Shown here: piece after piece, positions 17,126 to 26,525 of the stretch
Numbering within the stretch: position 1 is the stretch's first letter
Layout: each line of letters begins with the position of its first letter
From: Draconibacterium sediminis
GTDB taxonomy: Bacteria > Bacteroidota > Bacteroidia > Bacteroidales > Prolixibacteraceae
NCBI RefSeq assembly: GCF_000949475.1
Contig: NZ_JRHC01000007.1
Span: 1 to 64,000, forward strand
DNA: 64,000 bases
Direction: 5' to 3'
Position numbers and translations under genes: made by a program
Notes under the pieces: model-generated
Told to the model about the DNA's origin: nothing
Database searches by the model: none
What the model saw: the letters and a program-made list of their open reading frames with translations, nothing else

Positions 17126-19579
17126 CTACGGCAATCGTTCAAAACGATATCCTTTTGCCTGTAATGTTTCTATCAGTTCTTCCAAACGAAGATAAAATTT
17201 ATCTGTTCTTTTTTCTTCCGTTCCGGGATGAATCAGCATAATTGCCCCGTTTAAACTTTGTTCCTCCTCTACCTGTAAAATGCTTTTAAAGATTTTATCG
17301 GAAGACATATAATTCGCCATATCGGGCGTTGTATAATCGGCGTTACTCCGTATCCCGGGCGAAAAATTGATGGTGCGTAATCCCATTGCCGAAGCCCAGT
17401 TTACCGTTGCTGAATTGTACCATTCGTAAGGTGGCAGAAACCAGTTTGCATTTTTGCTGTTGATATCGTATTGCTGTAAAGCCTTGCAGTTCTCTTTCAA
17501 ATCCTGCTCAAAAGTAGTTCGGTCAACCAAAAGCGAATCCCGTTTTGTCCAGTCGCAATACAAGAGGTGTTTATCGGAATGAGCACCCAAATAATGCCCG
17601 TCTTTTATTACTTTTTTTATGATCGGTTGAAATTGATTGTCACGCAAAAAGTCGCCGGTGAAAAAGAACGATGCTTTACCATCCTTTTTATCAAGCACTT
17701 TTAAAATATGCGTTGCACCTTCGGCTTTATCGTGCGCAGAAAACACCAGGTAAATAGTTTTTTCAGAAGGCTGAATGCGCCGGATAGCTCCCTGTGTATC
17801 TTTTTCATACGCGTTTTGCTGTGTCGCCCCCATTTTTTCCATCGACGACAAATAGTAACTCAAACTTGCCGTGCCGTCCATGGTGGGTTCGTTTGATGAG
17901 TAATCACCCAGATCATCGTGATAAACCGCTTTGCCTCTGTTAAAAGCGTCAAACGGATCGGGTTGCTGAATTTCAATGCCAATAAGCCCGGAAAAAATTG
18001 AATTATAAACCGGTCCGTCAACCAAACCTCCATAAGTTGTTTCGCCCAGAATTTTTGTGATGGATGAATGTGGCATTTGCGGATTATCGCCTCCGGCAGG
18101 TAATCCACAGATCATACTTGATCCCCACGGATTACAGCCAAATAGCCAGTCGCGCAAAGCGGCTTCCATTTCGGCAAACGAGCGGTCGCCGGTAATTTCT
18201 TCGTAGGCGCGGGCCTGCGTAATCGCTGCCGCCACCAAATTATTCGAGCACCAGATAAAGGGAATATCATTCAAAAAAGGATCATCCTTTCCCCGTTCGT
18301 AAAGATGCGTTAATCCCTGTTTCAGATAAGTTGCAAAGTTTTCATCCTTTTCGGCCAGCTTTACATGCCCGAGATTCACAAATGGGTAGAATTGGTAATG
18401 GCGTGCAAAACCTGCCGACATCCAGGGCGTAACGTTTTCAACACTTCCCCATTTTTTGGCTTCAGTCAAATAATAAGCATCACCGGTAAGCTGATACAAA
18501 GTTGTGGCTGCCAGTTCCAGGTCGTCTACATAATTGGCTTCCTCGTAAAAATATGGTGACACGTTACACGCTGTTTGACAAGCACCCAGATCACTCAAGG
18601 CAAAAGTGTAAGCTTCGGTAGCTTTTGCTGCTATTTGTTTAGCAAACTCGGGGTAATGATCTTTCATCATCATCGCTCCCAAAGCAAATGATGATGCGTA
18701 TTTTGCTGCACTCGACGAAACGCCGGTGGTGCGGTTTTTATGCTCTGCCAGCCCCTGCGGTTTTCCCGTAATAAAATACACCGGTCGGTATGTTCCTTCC
18801 AAACCGTAACGAACCGTGTCCTTATTGGGCAAACGGTAACCGCGGTGATCTCTGTCGTCGGCAATCTGGTTGTACATTTCCCCTGCCGAGGGATTCATTT
18901 TTACCATCCAGTCGAGGCCCCATTTTGCTTCATCCAGAATATCGGGAATTCCGTTTGCTCCCGACTCACCATTCTTCCGGTATTCATCTTTAAATACCGC
19001 CGGATTTTGCTCGTAGGCATACAACAACTGATAAGTAGCATTAGCCGAAGTTGTAAGGTATTGCAGGTAATCCGAGGCATCGTGCCAACCGCCGGTCACA
19101 TCAATTTTCTGTCCTGTTTTGGTTGGATGATCCACAATAATTCCATCGTGAAGGTGACAGGAATCCTGCAAATACGGATTGTATCCACACCGCTGCTGGC
19201 GCATGTAGTTCAAGAGGAAATCTGCTGTTCCTTCATACACATCCGAAGCGATTTGAAAAGCCGGAGAACGGGTTTCGCCCAACTTAATGTAATAACCACC
19301 CGGATTTGTCAACGCGGAAAAATCAAGGCGAAATGCGGTCTTCATTCCCCAATCGGTACCCTCAACTTGCTTAACTTCTGCCTCATAAACCAGATTATCG
19401 TTTAAGGCATCAAACACCTGAAACTGTTGTGTATTTCCCTCTCCTGTTGAAAGAAAAACTGCAACCTTAACCGACTGTGGCAAATAGCCCAATTGATTGA
19501 TAAGAATAACTTTCTGCTGTGCAAAAACACATGCAGCAACAAACACCAGAACAAATGAGAGAAACGCCCGCTTGGTCAT
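17126..19579 (-). CDS. Secreted GH9 glycosidase fused to a CE4-like deacetylase domain
   Basis: An 817-residue exported protein: signal peptide 1-20 (cut before QQK), Ig-like cellulase N-terminal domain about 22-110, GH9 (alpha/alpha)6 domain about 118-590, NodB-like domain about 605-817. GH9 residues are retained: GGWHDASDY (163-171) and a late SNEPTMDG carrying the expected acid glutamate. The deacetylase part keeps an HSDKH metal motif and PPYEWYN, but motif 1 reads FSAHD where active CE4 enzymes have TFDD. GH9 is usually a cellulase family, but some members act on glucosamine-containing chains. Its place in a peptidoglycan locus, one base after the SpoIID stop, suggests an amino-sugar polymer as substrate (inference). 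Confidence 0.88.
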   Translation of the reverse strand: MTKRAFLSFVLVFVAACVFAQQKVILINQLGYLPQSVKVAVFLSTGEGNTQQFQVFDALNDNLVYEAEVKQVEGTDWGMKTAFRLDFSALTNPGGYYIKLGETRSPAFQIASDVYEGTADFLLNYMRQQRCGYNPYLQDSCHLHDGIIVDHPTKTGQKIDVTGGWHDASDYLQYLTTSANATYQLLYAYEQNPAVFKDEYRKNGESGANGIPDILDEAKWGLDWMVKMNPSAGEMYNQIADDRDHRGYRLPNKDTVRYGLEGTYRPVYFITGKPQGLAEHKNRTTGVSSSAAKYASSFALGAMMMKDHYPEFAKQIAAKATEAYTFALSDLGACQTACNVSPYFYEEANYVDDLELAATTLYQLTGDAYYLTEAKKWGSVENVTPWMSAGFARHYQFYPFVNLGHVKLAEKDENFATYLKQGLTHLYERGKDDPFLNDIPFIWCSNNLVAAAITQARAYEEITGDRSFAEMEAALRDWLFGCNPWGSSMICGLPAGGDNPQMPHSSITKILGETTYGGLVDGPVYNSIFSGLIGIEIQQPDPFDAFNRGKAVYHDDLGDYSSNEPTMDGTASLSYYLSSMEKMGATQQNAYEKDTQGAIRRIQPSEKTIYLVFSAHDKAEGATHILKVLDKKDGKASFFFTGDFLRDNQFQPIIKKVIKDGHYLGAHSDKHLLYCDWTKRDSLLVDRTTFEQDLKENCKALQQYDINSKNANWFLPPYEWYNSATVNWASAMGLRTINFSPGIRSNADYTTPDMANYMSSDKIFKSILQVEEEQSLNGAIMLIHPGTEEKRTDKFYLRLEELIETLQAKGYRFERLP

Positions 19580-19580
19580 G

Positions 19581-20912
19581 TTAGTATCGTTTTTCGAGAT
19601 CTATATTTTTAAAATAATGATTTAGAATTTCATCGTATTTATAGCCATTGTGCCCCATTACAGCCGCACCGATCTGGCAAAGGCCAACACCATGTCCCCA
19701 GCCTCCTCCGTGCAGAATAATTTTGCCGGGAACTCCGTCAACAACATCCTCTTTTTCAACCAGAAATGCAGAGCTGTATAAATGCGACTCGCTCAGCCAC
19801 CTGCGAATTTCCAGCTCTTTACCAACTGTTAAAGTCTTTTTCGATCCTACAATTTTTAGTTTAATCAGACGCCCTGAAGCACCGCGTTCGATTGGGATCA
19901 TATCCAGAATTTTCCCGAAATCATACCCCGAACGTTTCAGGATCAAAGCAGAAAGTTCATCTTGTTTGTATTCCGCTGTCCAGCGGTAAAAATCTTTGGC
20001 CGTCCAGTCGTACTCGTTCAGCACCTGTTTCAGCACTTCTTCATCATCGGTATTACAAAACGCTTCCGGTGCATTTTTTAACCATGGAACTGCATTTTCT
20101 TCCATTGTCAGATCGGTTTCGAATCCTTTTGGAGGGACAGGATTGTCAATCACCGCCGTTAAGTACGGATGATTTACCGGCTCCCAGCAATTTTCGAATA
20201 GCTCGGCAATACCACCACAACATTTCGAGAAACGCGCATCACAAATCACGCCGTTGTAAGCAAGTACCACTCCGGCCGTTTCATTTACCGCCTTCACCAC
20301 ATTCGGGTTGTGCGAACGCGTTGTTCCCTGGTAGCGCTGGCAATGATCGTCGGCACAAACATGGAAATTCGTATGATCTTCACGGTCGTACCACTTTATG
20401 TACTCCTCGTCGGTTTTAAAAGTACTTTCATAGCTTTCCCCCGCATCGGTCAGTTTATCCTGTTTCTCAATTTGAGCAATCAACCAGCTGCGCGAAATAA
20501 TGGCGTGTGCCTTCAATAAATCAAGCGAACTTTTGGCACTCATTTCCGAAGAAATTACGCTGATCAGGTAGTCTTCAATCGACAGAATATTTACAGCAGT
20601 AATTTGTCCCTCTTCGATGATAAATTTCAAAGCCCCCTGAAATTTCTGATCTTCTTTTTGCTCCCAGTGAAAATTTACACCGATGGTAACATCTTTTAAT
20701 TCAAACTCAGAGTTCCCCTTATCAAGAGGTACAAAATACAATTTATCGTCACAGATCTTTGCGTTAGCAAGCTGTAGGGTTCCATTTTCGTAACTCACTG
20801 ATTCATTGCCCGAAAAAGTATGTTTTGTTCCCAAGAGCTGGTATTCGCCGTGAAGTTTAAAATCGATTTTATCGGCACTCATTATGCCAACATGAATATT
20901 AGGACTGCTCAT
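19581..20912 (-). CDS. SpoIID/LytB-domain protein without signal peptide
   Basis: A 443-residue SpoIID-domain protein. SpoIID of Bacillus is a lytic transglycosylase cutting glycan strands at MurNAc. The conserved block IEDYLISVISSEMS (residues 112-125) carries the expected catalytic glutamate (E123). It is followed by AHAIISRSW, the Cys-rich HVCADDHCQRYQG and SKCCGGI segments, and GWGHGVGLCQIGA near the C-terminus. Unlike the usual exported forms there is no signal peptide or membrane helix, so it should act in the cytoplasm. Its start overlaps the DUF4922 stop by 4 bp (ATGA type), indicating tight co-translation. It may process imported muropeptides or an internal glycan. Confidence 0.88.
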   Translation of the reverse strand: MSSPNIHVGIMSADKIDFKLHGEYQLLGTKHTFSGNESVSYENGTLQLANAKICDDKLYFVPLDKGNSEFELKDVTIGVNFHWEQKEDQKFQGALKFIIEEGQITAVNILSIEDYLISVISSEMSAKSSLDLLKAHAIISRSWLIAQIEKQDKLTDAGESYESTFKTDEEYIKWYDREDHTNFHVCADDHCQRYQGTTRSHNPNVVKAVNETAGVVLAYNGVICDARFSKCCGGIAELFENCWEPVNHPYLTAVIDNPVPPKGFETDLTMEENAVPWLKNAPEAFCNTDDEEVLKQVLNEYDWTAKDFYRWTAEYKQDELSALILKRSGYDFGKILDMIPIERGASGRLIKLKIVGSKKTLTVGKELEIRRWLSESHLYSSAFLVEKEDVVDGVPGKIILHGGGWGHGVGLCQIGAAVMGHNGYKYDEILNHYFKNIDLEKRY

Positions 20913-21847
20913 TGTTTTAGTTTTCTAATTAGCTTATCAAATTGCTTGTCAGGCCATAAAACCTGTTTCATTATACTTTCAATATCGTGTTTCCCGATCT
21001 TTAAAAAATCCTTTTCCTGAGGGGTGATCAACACGCCGCCCATATCAACCGAGGCCGGACTGATCAGAATGTTCTCCTCTCCTTCGGCAAAATACTGCGA
21101 CGGACGGTGCAAGTCACGTGGAAAAATCAGAATTCGCCAGCCTCCATCATCATAACGGGCAAGAATGTTTAGCATCGGCTCCTCATCACTTTGTGGATCT
21201 TCAAGTTCCTCATAGATGTGAGCAAACGCATTAATCAAGGCCATTTTATCAGCCGCTTCCAACACCAAAAAGTTTCGAAGTCCATCTTTTATGGCGCAGT
21301 AATTCACTTCATCTTTTTCCCAGCAATCACCGTATTTTTCTTTTAATGCGCTTGTTTCATCATCAAGGGGCATAAAACCTGCATTTCCGGCCTGAAAATG
21401 AAAATGATCAGGTGCCGAAGCACCACATTTTGGACCGTTGTAAAACAAGGTAAAACCTTCCATGCCCTGTGCCAGATCGAGCATACTTCCAAAGTTTCCT
21501 TTTATCTGCTGCGGTGTATGTGCAAACGCCGGAATGGTAAAATGCTCAGGAAATATCGGGAATGGATTTACTAACACCTCGTAATCGCCAAAAGTTACTC
21601 CACGTTGCTCTGCCGGACGGTTTGCCGCACACAAAAAGCACGGGCGCGCTTCAATCGACTTTTTATCCACTTTGGCTGCCGACGAAACAATTCGTCCGGG
21701 ATTAAACTGAACTTTTACCGTAAATCCCTCAAACTGAAATTCGCGCACCTGCACGTTTTCCAGTCCGGCAAAGTTTTTTCCGGCCAGTTCCCATTCTGTT
21801 TTCTGATCTGAAAGGAGTTGTTTTATTTCTTTTGAAATTGAATTCAT
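20909..21847 (-). CDS. DUF4922 protein, GalT/HIT-like nucleotidyltransferase fold
   Basis: A 312-residue protein without signal peptide. It carries a CFLC pair (C70, C73), comparable to the CYLC pair of GalT in this same window, and the HIT-type triad segment DHFHFQ (HxHxQ at 148-152) preceded by GPKCGASAP. HIT/GalT-like enzymes transfer or phosphorolyse nucleotidyl groups via a histidine. The VTC2-type GDP-sugar phosphorylases and ATP adenylyltransferases are relatives. The true substrate is unknown. It sits between a tandem glycosyltransferase and SpoIID and overlaps the latter. It could therefore make or break the nucleotide sugar used by the glycosyltransferase (inference). Confidence 0.82.
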   Translation of the reverse strand: MNSISKEIKQLLSDQKTEWELAGKNFAGLENVQVREFQFEGFTVKVQFNPGRIVSSAAKVDKKSIEARPCFLCAANRPAEQRGVTFGDYEVLVNPFPIFPEHFTIPAFAHTPQQIKGNFGSMLDLAQGMEGFTLFYNGPKCGASAPDHFHFQAGNAGFMPLDDETSALKEKYGDCWEKDEVNYCAIKDGLRNFLVLEAADKMALINAFAHIYEELEDPQSDEEPMLNILARYDDGGWRILIFPRDLHRPSQYFAEGEENILISPASVDMGGVLITPQEKDFLKIGKHDIESIMKQVLWPDKQFDKLIRKLKQ

Positions 21848-21856
21848 TTTTTTTGT

Positions 21857-21945
21857 TCACGCAGAGTTCGCTAAGATTATCACAAAGAATGAAGATTCGG
21901 AGTAAAACTTAGCGCACTTTGCGCTTCTTTTTTCCTTTGCGTGAA
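21857..21945. repeat. REP-like imperfect palindrome between glycosyltransferase and DUF4922 genes
   Basis: Outer arms ttcacgcagag (21857..21867) and ctttgcgtgaa (21935..21945) pair with one mismatch. Inner arms ttcgctaag (21868..21876) and cttagcgca (21908..21916) continue the stem. Such CACGCA/TGCGTG palindromes are widely dispersed in Bacteroidota. It fills the only sizeable gap in an otherwise tight operon. Confidence 0.65.
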
Positions 21946-21954
21946 ACTTAAATT

Positions 21955-23415
21955 TTATCCTCTGTTTTTCTTTTGACGGGCCTTTAATTCAATGGTACGA
22001 ATGCGGTCTTTGTACGTATTGTGTCCATTCATTTTTACAATATCCAGCGCGGCATCCGAGTTATCGTCCCAACGGCGGCAGAGGTACAGATTATCGTAAA
22101 TACGGCCAATCTGGTAATCTCTTGAGATAGCCAAACCAACAGCGTAATCTTCGCCGTAGCTGGTATTCGGGATTTTCACATCGCGCAACACCGGTGTATA
22201 GAAAGCACGCGGTGCTCCCAAACCGTTAATTCGTAAAGCATTGTTCTTTCCATTGTCGGGTGTCCACTCTTTGTGATCGATAATACCCGGTGGAATTTCT
22301 TCCAAATCAAAGTTCACTAACTGGTAAGTTCCCACCACCATAGCACATTTTTCCGCCTCAAAAACATCAACCACTTTTTGCAGGGTATTTTCATCTTTGT
22401 ATATATCGTCACTATCAAGCTGCATGGCAATCATTCCGCAGCGCGAATCGTGAACGCCAAGGTTCCAGCATCCGCCAATTCCAAGATCTTCGCGAACCGG
22501 GATAATATGTACCACACGATTATCTTTTTCAGCAAAAGATTTGATAATGGAAGTGGTTTTATCTGATGAGTGATTATCGATAACAATCAGGTTAAAATCG
22601 AAATCCGTCTTTTGCATCAGCACCGATTCCATAGCATCTGCAATGGTAAGTTCGCGGTTTCGCACCGGAATAATCACCGAAGCTTTTTTTGCAAAAGATT
22701 TCTCGTCCAATACCACAGGAGTAAAATCAGGACTTAACCAGGCACCAACATCTTTTAAATGTTCAGTTGCTGCCTGTTCCATCTCAACCTGCACCTGGCG
22801 GTTTTTCGGATCAACGTAGTCAAATATTTTCTGTCCGCTTTTGCGGTTGTCTGTTTCGTCAATGGTATATAAGAACTCAGGAATGCGGAATAACTCGCCC
22901 TGCTGCGCAACTTTTAAACGCAGGTAATACATTCCGGCGTGTTCGAAATCCTGCGTCATGTTTTTAACGGCCGTTTGAAATGCATTGGCTTTGTACAATA
23001 CCAGCGGACCAAAATTAAAGTCGTCGCGTAAGCTGCCCTCCTGGTAATCAATCACCGGATGTGTTGCCAGCTTTCCTTCTTTCACCTCGTAATAATCGGA
23101 ATACACTTTAACCGCGCCGGTTAATTCTGCTGTGTCCACCAAACGCTCGATGGCAAATTGCCCCAGTTTTACGGCAGTTACTTTTGTCAATATTAAAACA
23201 TAATCCACGTCTTCTGCTAAATCAGCCATAGCTTTTACCGTTGCGGTAGAAGTTATCGTTTCAAACGAAAAAGATTCTGCCTTTTCTCCGGCTTCTTTGG
23301 CCACATTTTCGGGTAAAAATATTTTATTTACTGATGGATTGGCCTGTAACTCTCCAATCATTTCCGCTACTTGCAACCATGCCGCAGCGGGTACGAAACA
23401 GTTAATTTTAGTCAT
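21955..23415 (-). CDS. Tandem GT-A (family 2-type) glycosyltransferase
   Basis: A 486-residue soluble protein. Residues about 245-450 are a typical GT2 domain: VIIPVRNRELTIADAMESVL start, DNHSSDKT, and the metal-binding QLDSDDIY (DxD). Residues 1-225 look like a second, degenerate GT-A half (VDYVLILTK strand, then VYSDYYE and LRDDFNFGPLVLY). No membrane helix or signal peptide is present, so it works in the cytoplasm or at the inner face. It is 15 bp downstream of the amidase gene and followed by DUF4922 and SpoIID. Donor and acceptor are unknown. A glycosyltransferase is unexpected in a catabolic locus. Confidence 0.85.
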   Translation of the reverse strand: MTKINCFVPAAAWLQVAEMIGELQANPSVNKIFLPENVAKEAGEKAESFSFETITSTATVKAMADLAEDVDYVLILTKVTAVKLGQFAIERLVDTAELTGAVKVYSDYYEVKEGKLATHPVIDYQEGSLRDDFNFGPLVLYKANAFQTAVKNMTQDFEHAGMYYLRLKVAQQGELFRIPEFLYTIDETDNRKSGQKIFDYVDPKNRQVQVEMEQAATEHLKDVGAWLSPDFTPVVLDEKSFAKKASVIIPVRNRELTIADAMESVLMQKTDFDFNLIVIDNHSSDKTTSIIKSFAEKDNRVVHIIPVREDLGIGGCWNLGVHDSRCGMIAMQLDSDDIYKDENTLQKVVDVFEAEKCAMVVGTYQLVNFDLEEIPPGIIDHKEWTPDNGKNNALRINGLGAPRAFYTPVLRDVKIPNTSYGEDYAVGLAISRDYQIGRIYDNLYLCRRWDDNSDAALDIVKMNGHNTYKDRIRTIELKARQKKNRG

Positions 23416-23430
23416 TATCTATTGTTTTTC

Positions 23431-26352
23431 TTACTCATTTAACATTCTTAATATCTCACGCATTAAGGCATCGCGCTGATTCTGTTTTTTTACACTTTCA
23501 AAAGGAAATCCCAGCACCAGCGATTTGTGTTTGTTTTCGTAATAAACGCCTGCACTAATTCCATTTTCAGCATATCTAAAAATCGTTTTCGCATTTTCAT
23601 TATACGCTTCTATTCCATCGGGCGCTTCAACCGGGTATTGCTCCAAGGTGTAATCGGTATTGAACGCTCCTGTAAAGGTACTATTTGTATTCGCGGAATA
23701 AAACAAGCCATTTTTTACCGCATGATCGGTTCGCCATTTAAATCCAAACAGCTTACCAATCCGTTCTTTTTGCGTTTTATCTTTCGGAATTTCCGTACCA
23801 ACATACGCTCCCGACATAAAAATGTTTCCGCCATTTTCTGCATATTCAGAAAGCGCATTTATCATTTTGTCGGTGTAGATTTCGAAATAAGGAACAGAAT
23901 CCTTACCCGGCAGAAAAGTTTGTTTCTCTTCACCGTAAAGCAGATCAATCAGTTTGTAGGTTTCAAGATCAGCCAAACCTTCTTCCACGGCTTCATCGCT
24001 CGACGTTACAAAACTATAACCATTGGCCAACAGACTTTTTCCATGAACCAGCGAAAAATCGAAAGTATTACCTCTGAAAATGGTTGTTTCCAGATCGGCA
24101 TAACTGGCTCCAAATCCCGGACTATCGTCATCCAACCAGGTAGATTTGCGTTCGAAATCATATTGATCGCCGGTAGTCGACATTTCATATTCATAGGCCA
24201 CACCATGATCGAGGAAACGCCAAACGCCCGCCAGCGAATCAGTTTCAAAAATAGCAGGTCCGTCAATACGATCGAAACCATTTACGATCAGAACTTCGCC
24301 TTTGCTGTTTTCGGCCATTCCAACTGCCAGCGTTTCCGAAGGAAAACTTTCACCACCGGCGTTTACAGCTGTAACCCGAAATCCATAGACTTTTCCAGGC
24401 TCCAAATCGGTCAATATAATTTCTGGTTCAGTTACCAGGGTGCCGTTATCAAAACCGTTATCGCCAACCCGTTTATAAACCAAATATTGATCAGGTACTG
24501 CGCTTGGTTCCAATTCGTCAATCACCGGTTTCCATGATAATTTTACTGTATTTCCATTGGTAAACCGAGCATTTAAATGATCAACCGGCAATGGTTGTAC
24601 CACATAGTCCTGCCCGTTTTGCGAGGTTATAAAACGTAACATTCCTTTATAAATGGCACGCGAAACATCAAAACGAAATTTTGGGTTCAGCACATATTTT
24701 ACATCCTCCAGGTTTTGGTGCGACAATAACTCCAACAGCATGGTTGGCACCTGCGGACGATAAGCTTCGCTGTATTGCGAGTTCCACATTCCGCGGCGTG
24801 TCCAGTTGCTTTTATACACGGCATTGATATCGCTTACAATCTGCGTCTGTATTAAATCAGTTAAATCGCGCGAGGCATATTTCGATTGTCCGTCTGGAAA
24901 AACGGAAGTATCTCTGTCGGTTGAATAAATCCCAAGCGTTCCTACAATCTGGTTATCGGGCAGAATTCCGGCATCGGTATGAAAGGCAAAAGCCAGGTCG
25001 ATTGGAATTTCCAAGCCCGGAGCCATGCGGTTTTTCGTCGGTCCAAAAGGCGCTCCCATTAACCAGTCTACCCATTCCCCACGACTCATATAATCATCTT
25101 TGTAGTCGTCTTCACCGTTGAACAGGTTCCACACCAGCGTGTCGGGCGCTCCGGAATATTGCAGGTTGTAACGCGCACCTTCATAAAAACGGGCTAACCC
25201 GCCAGGTCTCCCATTGCGGACTATGTTTCCCATACCTCCGCCAAAACGCACAGCATCAGCCGAGAAATGTTTTCCCTCGCCTTCGGGCACAATCAATTCT
25301 ACTTTGGCGGCCTTTTTATCTTTTCCGGCATTGAAATAGAACTTATCGAGATAAATCCAGGTTCCGTTGCCCATTTGTTGGTCAACCAAAAAATCGCTTA
25401 CTCCTCCTGAATGCGTTACGCGATAGGTCACCGGCCCGTCGCCTTTTGCATACGAAACATACACACCATATTCTCCCGCTTCGGGGAAATCAGGAATATA
25501 GGTGGCAACATTTGATTTATTCCGGCTTTCAAAACGTACCGCCGTTCCTTCCTGAAAAGGATTTGTGGTTCCCTGAATCAATTCAGTATAAGCAAAACCG
25601 TTTTCGTCAGCATTCCGTTTTCGTGGTTTTTTGAATTTGCTTTTCCCGGTTGATTTATCATTGTCAACAACCACTTCGCGAATTTGCCAGTCACGCTCAC
25701 GTGCATTAAATACATTGGCTCCCGCATTCTCCAGCATCGGAATAATAAACGGGATTACAAACGAACTGGGCGAAATATCTTCAAGGTTGGTAAACAATCG
25801 TGCGCGTTGCCACTCCCAACGATCGCGGGCAGGTTCGTAATACCAGCCATGACTGTTCCACAAAGCAATATTTGCTCCATCCAAACCTTCCGAAATGGAA
25901 TACGGACGTACCTTCTGAACTACATTTTTGCGGTTTCTACTCACAGGAGTCAACCTGTTTTTATCAACCGAAATTTCGTTTCTGTAATAATTCGGCACCA
26001 GTTCTTCCAAAGTCAATTGATTGGCCCAAATTTTAAAAGGGATCTCTTTTAACGAATCGGGCAAAACATTCTGAATGGAGTCACGAACAACCGACAAACT
26101 ATTTTCCCGAAAAGGCATTTCTGCCAGTGCTTTATTAAAATAGAGATACAATGTATCGTTGCCCTGCGAAAAGTATGCAGTGTCGAGCGCTACCCGTTTT
26201 CCGTTCAGGTAATTTTCGTTACCAACATAGAATGCAGCACTGTTTTTTTTCGAAAACAATCTATTTAGCTGCTCTTTCTGAGATTCCTTTTGCTGAGCAT
26301 TTGCAGAAGAATAAATGAGAATTGTGAACAAGATTAACAGGAATTTTGTCAT
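23431..26352 (-). CDS. Secreted Amidase_3-type N-acetylmuramoyl-L-alanine amidase with inserted golvesin-like domain and FN3
   Basis: A 973-residue exported protein. The start at 26352 was chosen because it gives a clean signal peptide (TKFLLILFTILIYSSANA); the frame stays open to 26484 without one. Zinc-amidase ligands appear in order: NSHGW (H168), NLED (E191), AFHTDAG (about 490-500) and MLLELLSH (about 595). The first and second pairs are separated by a golvesin-C/CBM-like domain (about 270-400). An FN3 domain (about 640-745) and an unassigned alpha/beta C-terminal domain follow. Relatives are often mis-annotated as xanthan lyase. It heads the six-gene operon and would release stem peptides in the periplasm or outside the cell. 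Confidence 0.82.
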   Translation of the reverse strand: MTKFLLILFTILIYSSANAQQKESQKEQLNRLFSKKNSAAFYVGNENYLNGKRVALDTAYFSQGNDTLYLYFNKALAEMPFRENSLSVVRDSIQNVLPDSLKEIPFKIWANQLTLEELVPNYYRNEISVDKNRLTPVSRNRKNVVQKVRPYSISEGLDGANIALWNSHGWYYEPARDRWEWQRARLFTNLEDISPSSFVIPFIIPMLENAGANVFNARERDWQIREVVVDNDKSTGKSKFKKPRKRNADENGFAYTELIQGTTNPFQEGTAVRFESRNKSNVATYIPDFPEAGEYGVYVSYAKGDGPVTYRVTHSGGVSDFLVDQQMGNGTWIYLDKFYFNAGKDKKAAKVELIVPEGEGKHFSADAVRFGGGMGNIVRNGRPGGLARFYEGARYNLQYSGAPDTLVWNLFNGEDDYKDDYMSRGEWVDWLMGAPFGPTKNRMAPGLEIPIDLAFAFHTDAGILPDNQIVGTLGIYSTDRDTSVFPDGQSKYASRDLTDLIQTQIVSDINAVYKSNWTRRGMWNSQYSEAYRPQVPTMLLELLSHQNLEDVKYVLNPKFRFDVSRAIYKGMLRFITSQNGQDYVVQPLPVDHLNARFTNGNTVKLSWKPVIDELEPSAVPDQYLVYKRVGDNGFDNGTLVTEPEIILTDLEPGKVYGFRVTAVNAGGESFPSETLAVGMAENSKGEVLIVNGFDRIDGPAIFETDSLAGVWRFLDHGVAYEYEMSTTGDQYDFERKSTWLDDDSPGFGASYADLETTIFRGNTFDFSLVHGKSLLANGYSFVTSSDEAVEEGLADLETYKLIDLLYGEEKQTFLPGKDSVPYFEIYTDKMINALSEYAENGGNIFMSGAYVGTEIPKDKTQKERIGKLFGFKWRTDHAVKNGLFYSANTNSTFTGAFNTDYTLEQYPVEAPDGIEAYNENAKTIFRYAENGISAGVYYENKHKSLVLGFPFESVKKQNQRDALMREILRMLNE

Positions 26353-26439
26353 TTTCTTGCTTACTTTAAGGATTTCATATTTAGTCAGGTTTAAATTTTT
26401 CATAGTTTTCCGACTAAGATTATGGCAACAAATGTAGGT

Positions 26440-26487
26440 AAAATTTGTATTACATATTACCAATTCAAAAAAGATTTTGTACATTTG
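26440..26487. promoter_or_regulatory. Divergent amidase/murK control region with FadR-type operator
   Basis: The dyad GTATTACATATTAC (26447..26460, pattern GTAnTAnnTAnTAC) lies between the amidase operon and murK. A plus-strand -7 box TACATTTG (26480..26487) and a minus-strand TACATTTG (26436..26429) flank it. A weaker plus-strand box AAAATTTG (26440..26447) has the same overlap with the operator as at the other two sites. Binding by the regulator at 32046..32771 is inferred. Confidence 0.7.
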
Positions 26488-26525
26488 CGACAGAAAATTT
26501 CTGAAAATAAACCAATAGTATCAGA

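Noticed and set aside
23527..24537. 336-codon plus-strand frame opposite the amidase gene
   Set aside because: It lies entirely antisense to a gene with signal peptide and catalytic motifs. Its composition (rich in Ile, Phe, Arg) is typical of an antisense shadow.
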